This document shows positions 63,215 through 64,000 of a stretch of DNA of 64,000 nucleotides, piece after piece. The position numbers and the translations under genes are program-made. The number at the start of each line of letters is the position of its first letter. Positions within the stretch are counted from its first letter, which is position 1. This stretch comes from Owenia fusiformis (taxonomy: Eukaryota > Annelida > Polychaeta > Sabellida > Oweniidae): the NCBI GenBank assembly GCA_903813345.2, contig CAIIXF020000009.1, positions 29,734,740-29,798,739 of the forward strand, read 5' to 3'. Under the pieces are notes generated by a model that ran no database searches, was not told the origin of the DNA, and was given only the letters and a program-made list of their open reading frames with translations.

Positions 63215-63470
63215 GATTTTAGATTTGACCTTCAATGACCATCTCAAAAAAAGGTTGAAAAGGCCTTTTTCAACTTGCTTCAAATTGATCAGTTTGTTTT
63301 CCAAAACATCCACAAGTTCTCAGGAGCCAAAATCTGACTTTAGATTTACTATGACCTTCTCACGGTAAAAAAAGGTCGAAAGTTTTTTTTTCAACTTATT
63401 TCAAAAAAACATTTTTTCAGTTATAAGAAGTTCAAATTTGACTTTAGATTTCAGATTTCAGAAACTAGGT
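63215..63470 (+). repeat. Family F dispersed repeat, copy 2
   Basis: GATTTGACCTTCAATGACCATC, AAAAAGGTTGAAAAGG, CAACTTGCTTCAAATTGATC, CCACAAGTTCTCAGGAG and AATCTGACTTTAGATTT recur here in an order like 57530-57680. An internal partial duplication (GGTAAAAAAAGGTCGAAAG, CAACTTATTTCAAA) follows. Confidence 0.7.
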
Positions 63471-63687
63471 GGTGACATTTTGTCATGCCATGTCTCGGGA
63501 TCTGGCAGAAACAACTTCTATACCTAATGAATTGTTTGAACAGATTATATTATTGATGAAGCATATACCACAGTGATATACTGGATTATTGCGTTGAAGT
63601 TGTTTATCAATACTATATTACACTAGGCAATGTACCGATGATATTACGTAAAATAGTAGAATAGTGAACTTGTGTAGGAAGTGATAC

Positions 63688-63760
63688 CACACGTATATGT
63701 GTTATAGGCAAATTCATGTATAGTTGCTGATACGAGACACAGTACTGATATCACAAGCAT
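63688..63760 (-). CDS. Candidate first exon (signal peptide) of the ART gene
   Basis: On the minus strand an ATG at 63758-63760 opens MLVISVLCLVSATIHEFAYN followed by TYTC and one base of the next codon. The first 12 residues have the short-charge, hydrophobic-core layout of a signal peptide with SAT as a possible cleavage site. The donor at 63687 leaves one base of a codon. The ART acceptor at 62325 supplies GC, so joining them gives an in-frame glycine codon and a protein of about 275 residues, typical of secreted ARTs. Evidence is phase agreement and signal-peptide character only. The open frame extends upstream to another ATG (MVSAMRW...), and further exons between the two cannot be excluded. 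Confidence 0.35.
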
Positions 63761-64000
63761 GCGTGGAATACCAAACGTTATGTAGTTACGGCCCGGAGTT
63801 ACGGTCGCCGCACTGCACTCATACGCGTGGAATTGCCAACTCCATCTCATTGCTGATACCAATAGTGAACAGAAGCCCCCCCCCCCTTAAATAAAAAATA
63901 ATTGCATTGTTCTGTTTACACGATTTTCCTGGTACGCCTAAAACATAAAGATAACACTTCAGGGGAAAAATAATTTTTTTCATCTCAACACTTTATTCAT
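63761..64000. other. Right edge, no further gene resolved
   Basis: Holds a C run of about ten (63877-63887) and AT-rich DNA. If the ART gene model is right, this is its 5' flank, but I recognise no promoter motif. Confidence 0.4.

Larger units (their letters stand above)
62325..63687 (-). other. Inferred intron of the ART gene
   Basis: Runs from donor TGTG/GTATCA (63687) to acceptor TTTTGTAG (62325) on the minus strand, 1,363 bp. It contains the 63043-63071 palindrome and a family F repeat. Both boundaries are read from sequence only, and the donor is a weak match after GTAT. Confidence 0.3.

Noticed and set aside
1..64000. tRNA, rRNA or snRNA genes
   Set aside because: I looked for tRNA box B-like strings and other obvious signatures and saw none that were convincing, but a covariance-model search would be needed to exclude them.

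Overview
The window is AT-rich nuclear DNA from an animal, most likely a marine invertebrate. The evidence is a metazoan melatonin-type GPCR, an animal-type arginine ADP-ribosyltransferase (ART), splice-site structure, poly(A) signals, and many short non-autonomous DNA transposons and minisatellites. The repeat style (GGACGGAC runs followed by a CTCCGAAC...TTCG hairpin, palindromic CAGGCCCGTAGCCAGG elements) fits a lophotrochozoan such as a mollusc, but I cannot fix the phylum. Two gaps of exactly 500 N (6020-6519 and 56520-57019) are scaffolding joins, so order and orientation across them are assumed.

From 1 to about 57,000 I find no gene I can support. This part is gene-poor DNA carrying: (i) family A, a MITE with CAGTAAAACCTG-like inverted ends, seven copies; (ii) family B, beginning AACAAGGCATTAACATGC and often bounded inside by TGTCACCACC/GGTGGTGACA arms, seven copies; (iii) family D, ends GGCCCGTAGCCAGG, two copies; (iv) a hAT-like MITE; (v) family E, long CpG-containing repeats ending in GTTCGATGGGA-like sequence, two copies; (vi) tandem arrays with periods of 113, about 43, 16-38 (modular), 31, 27-28, 136 and 45 bp, one of which (31 bp) is interrupted by nested foldback elements.

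The gene-bearing part is 57.9-63.8 kb. An apparently intronless class A GPCR of melatonin-receptor type lies on the plus strand (58200-59246), with a TATA box and two short upstream ORFs. It converges on a minus-strand secreted-type mono-ADP-ribosyltransferase (main exon 61573-62324, with a candidate signal-peptide exon at 63688-63760). Between them sits an 802-bp mariner-type transposon relic with 199-bp inverted repeats and the last 42 codons of its transposase. The two genes show no functional link beyond adjacency.

I did not find a clearly new multi-gene system. The most unusual items are the long-TIR mariner derivative, a minisatellite that looks grown out of a MITE, the 31-bp array with a 496-bp (16 x 31) higher-order unit, and the modular minisatellite at 38.8 kb.
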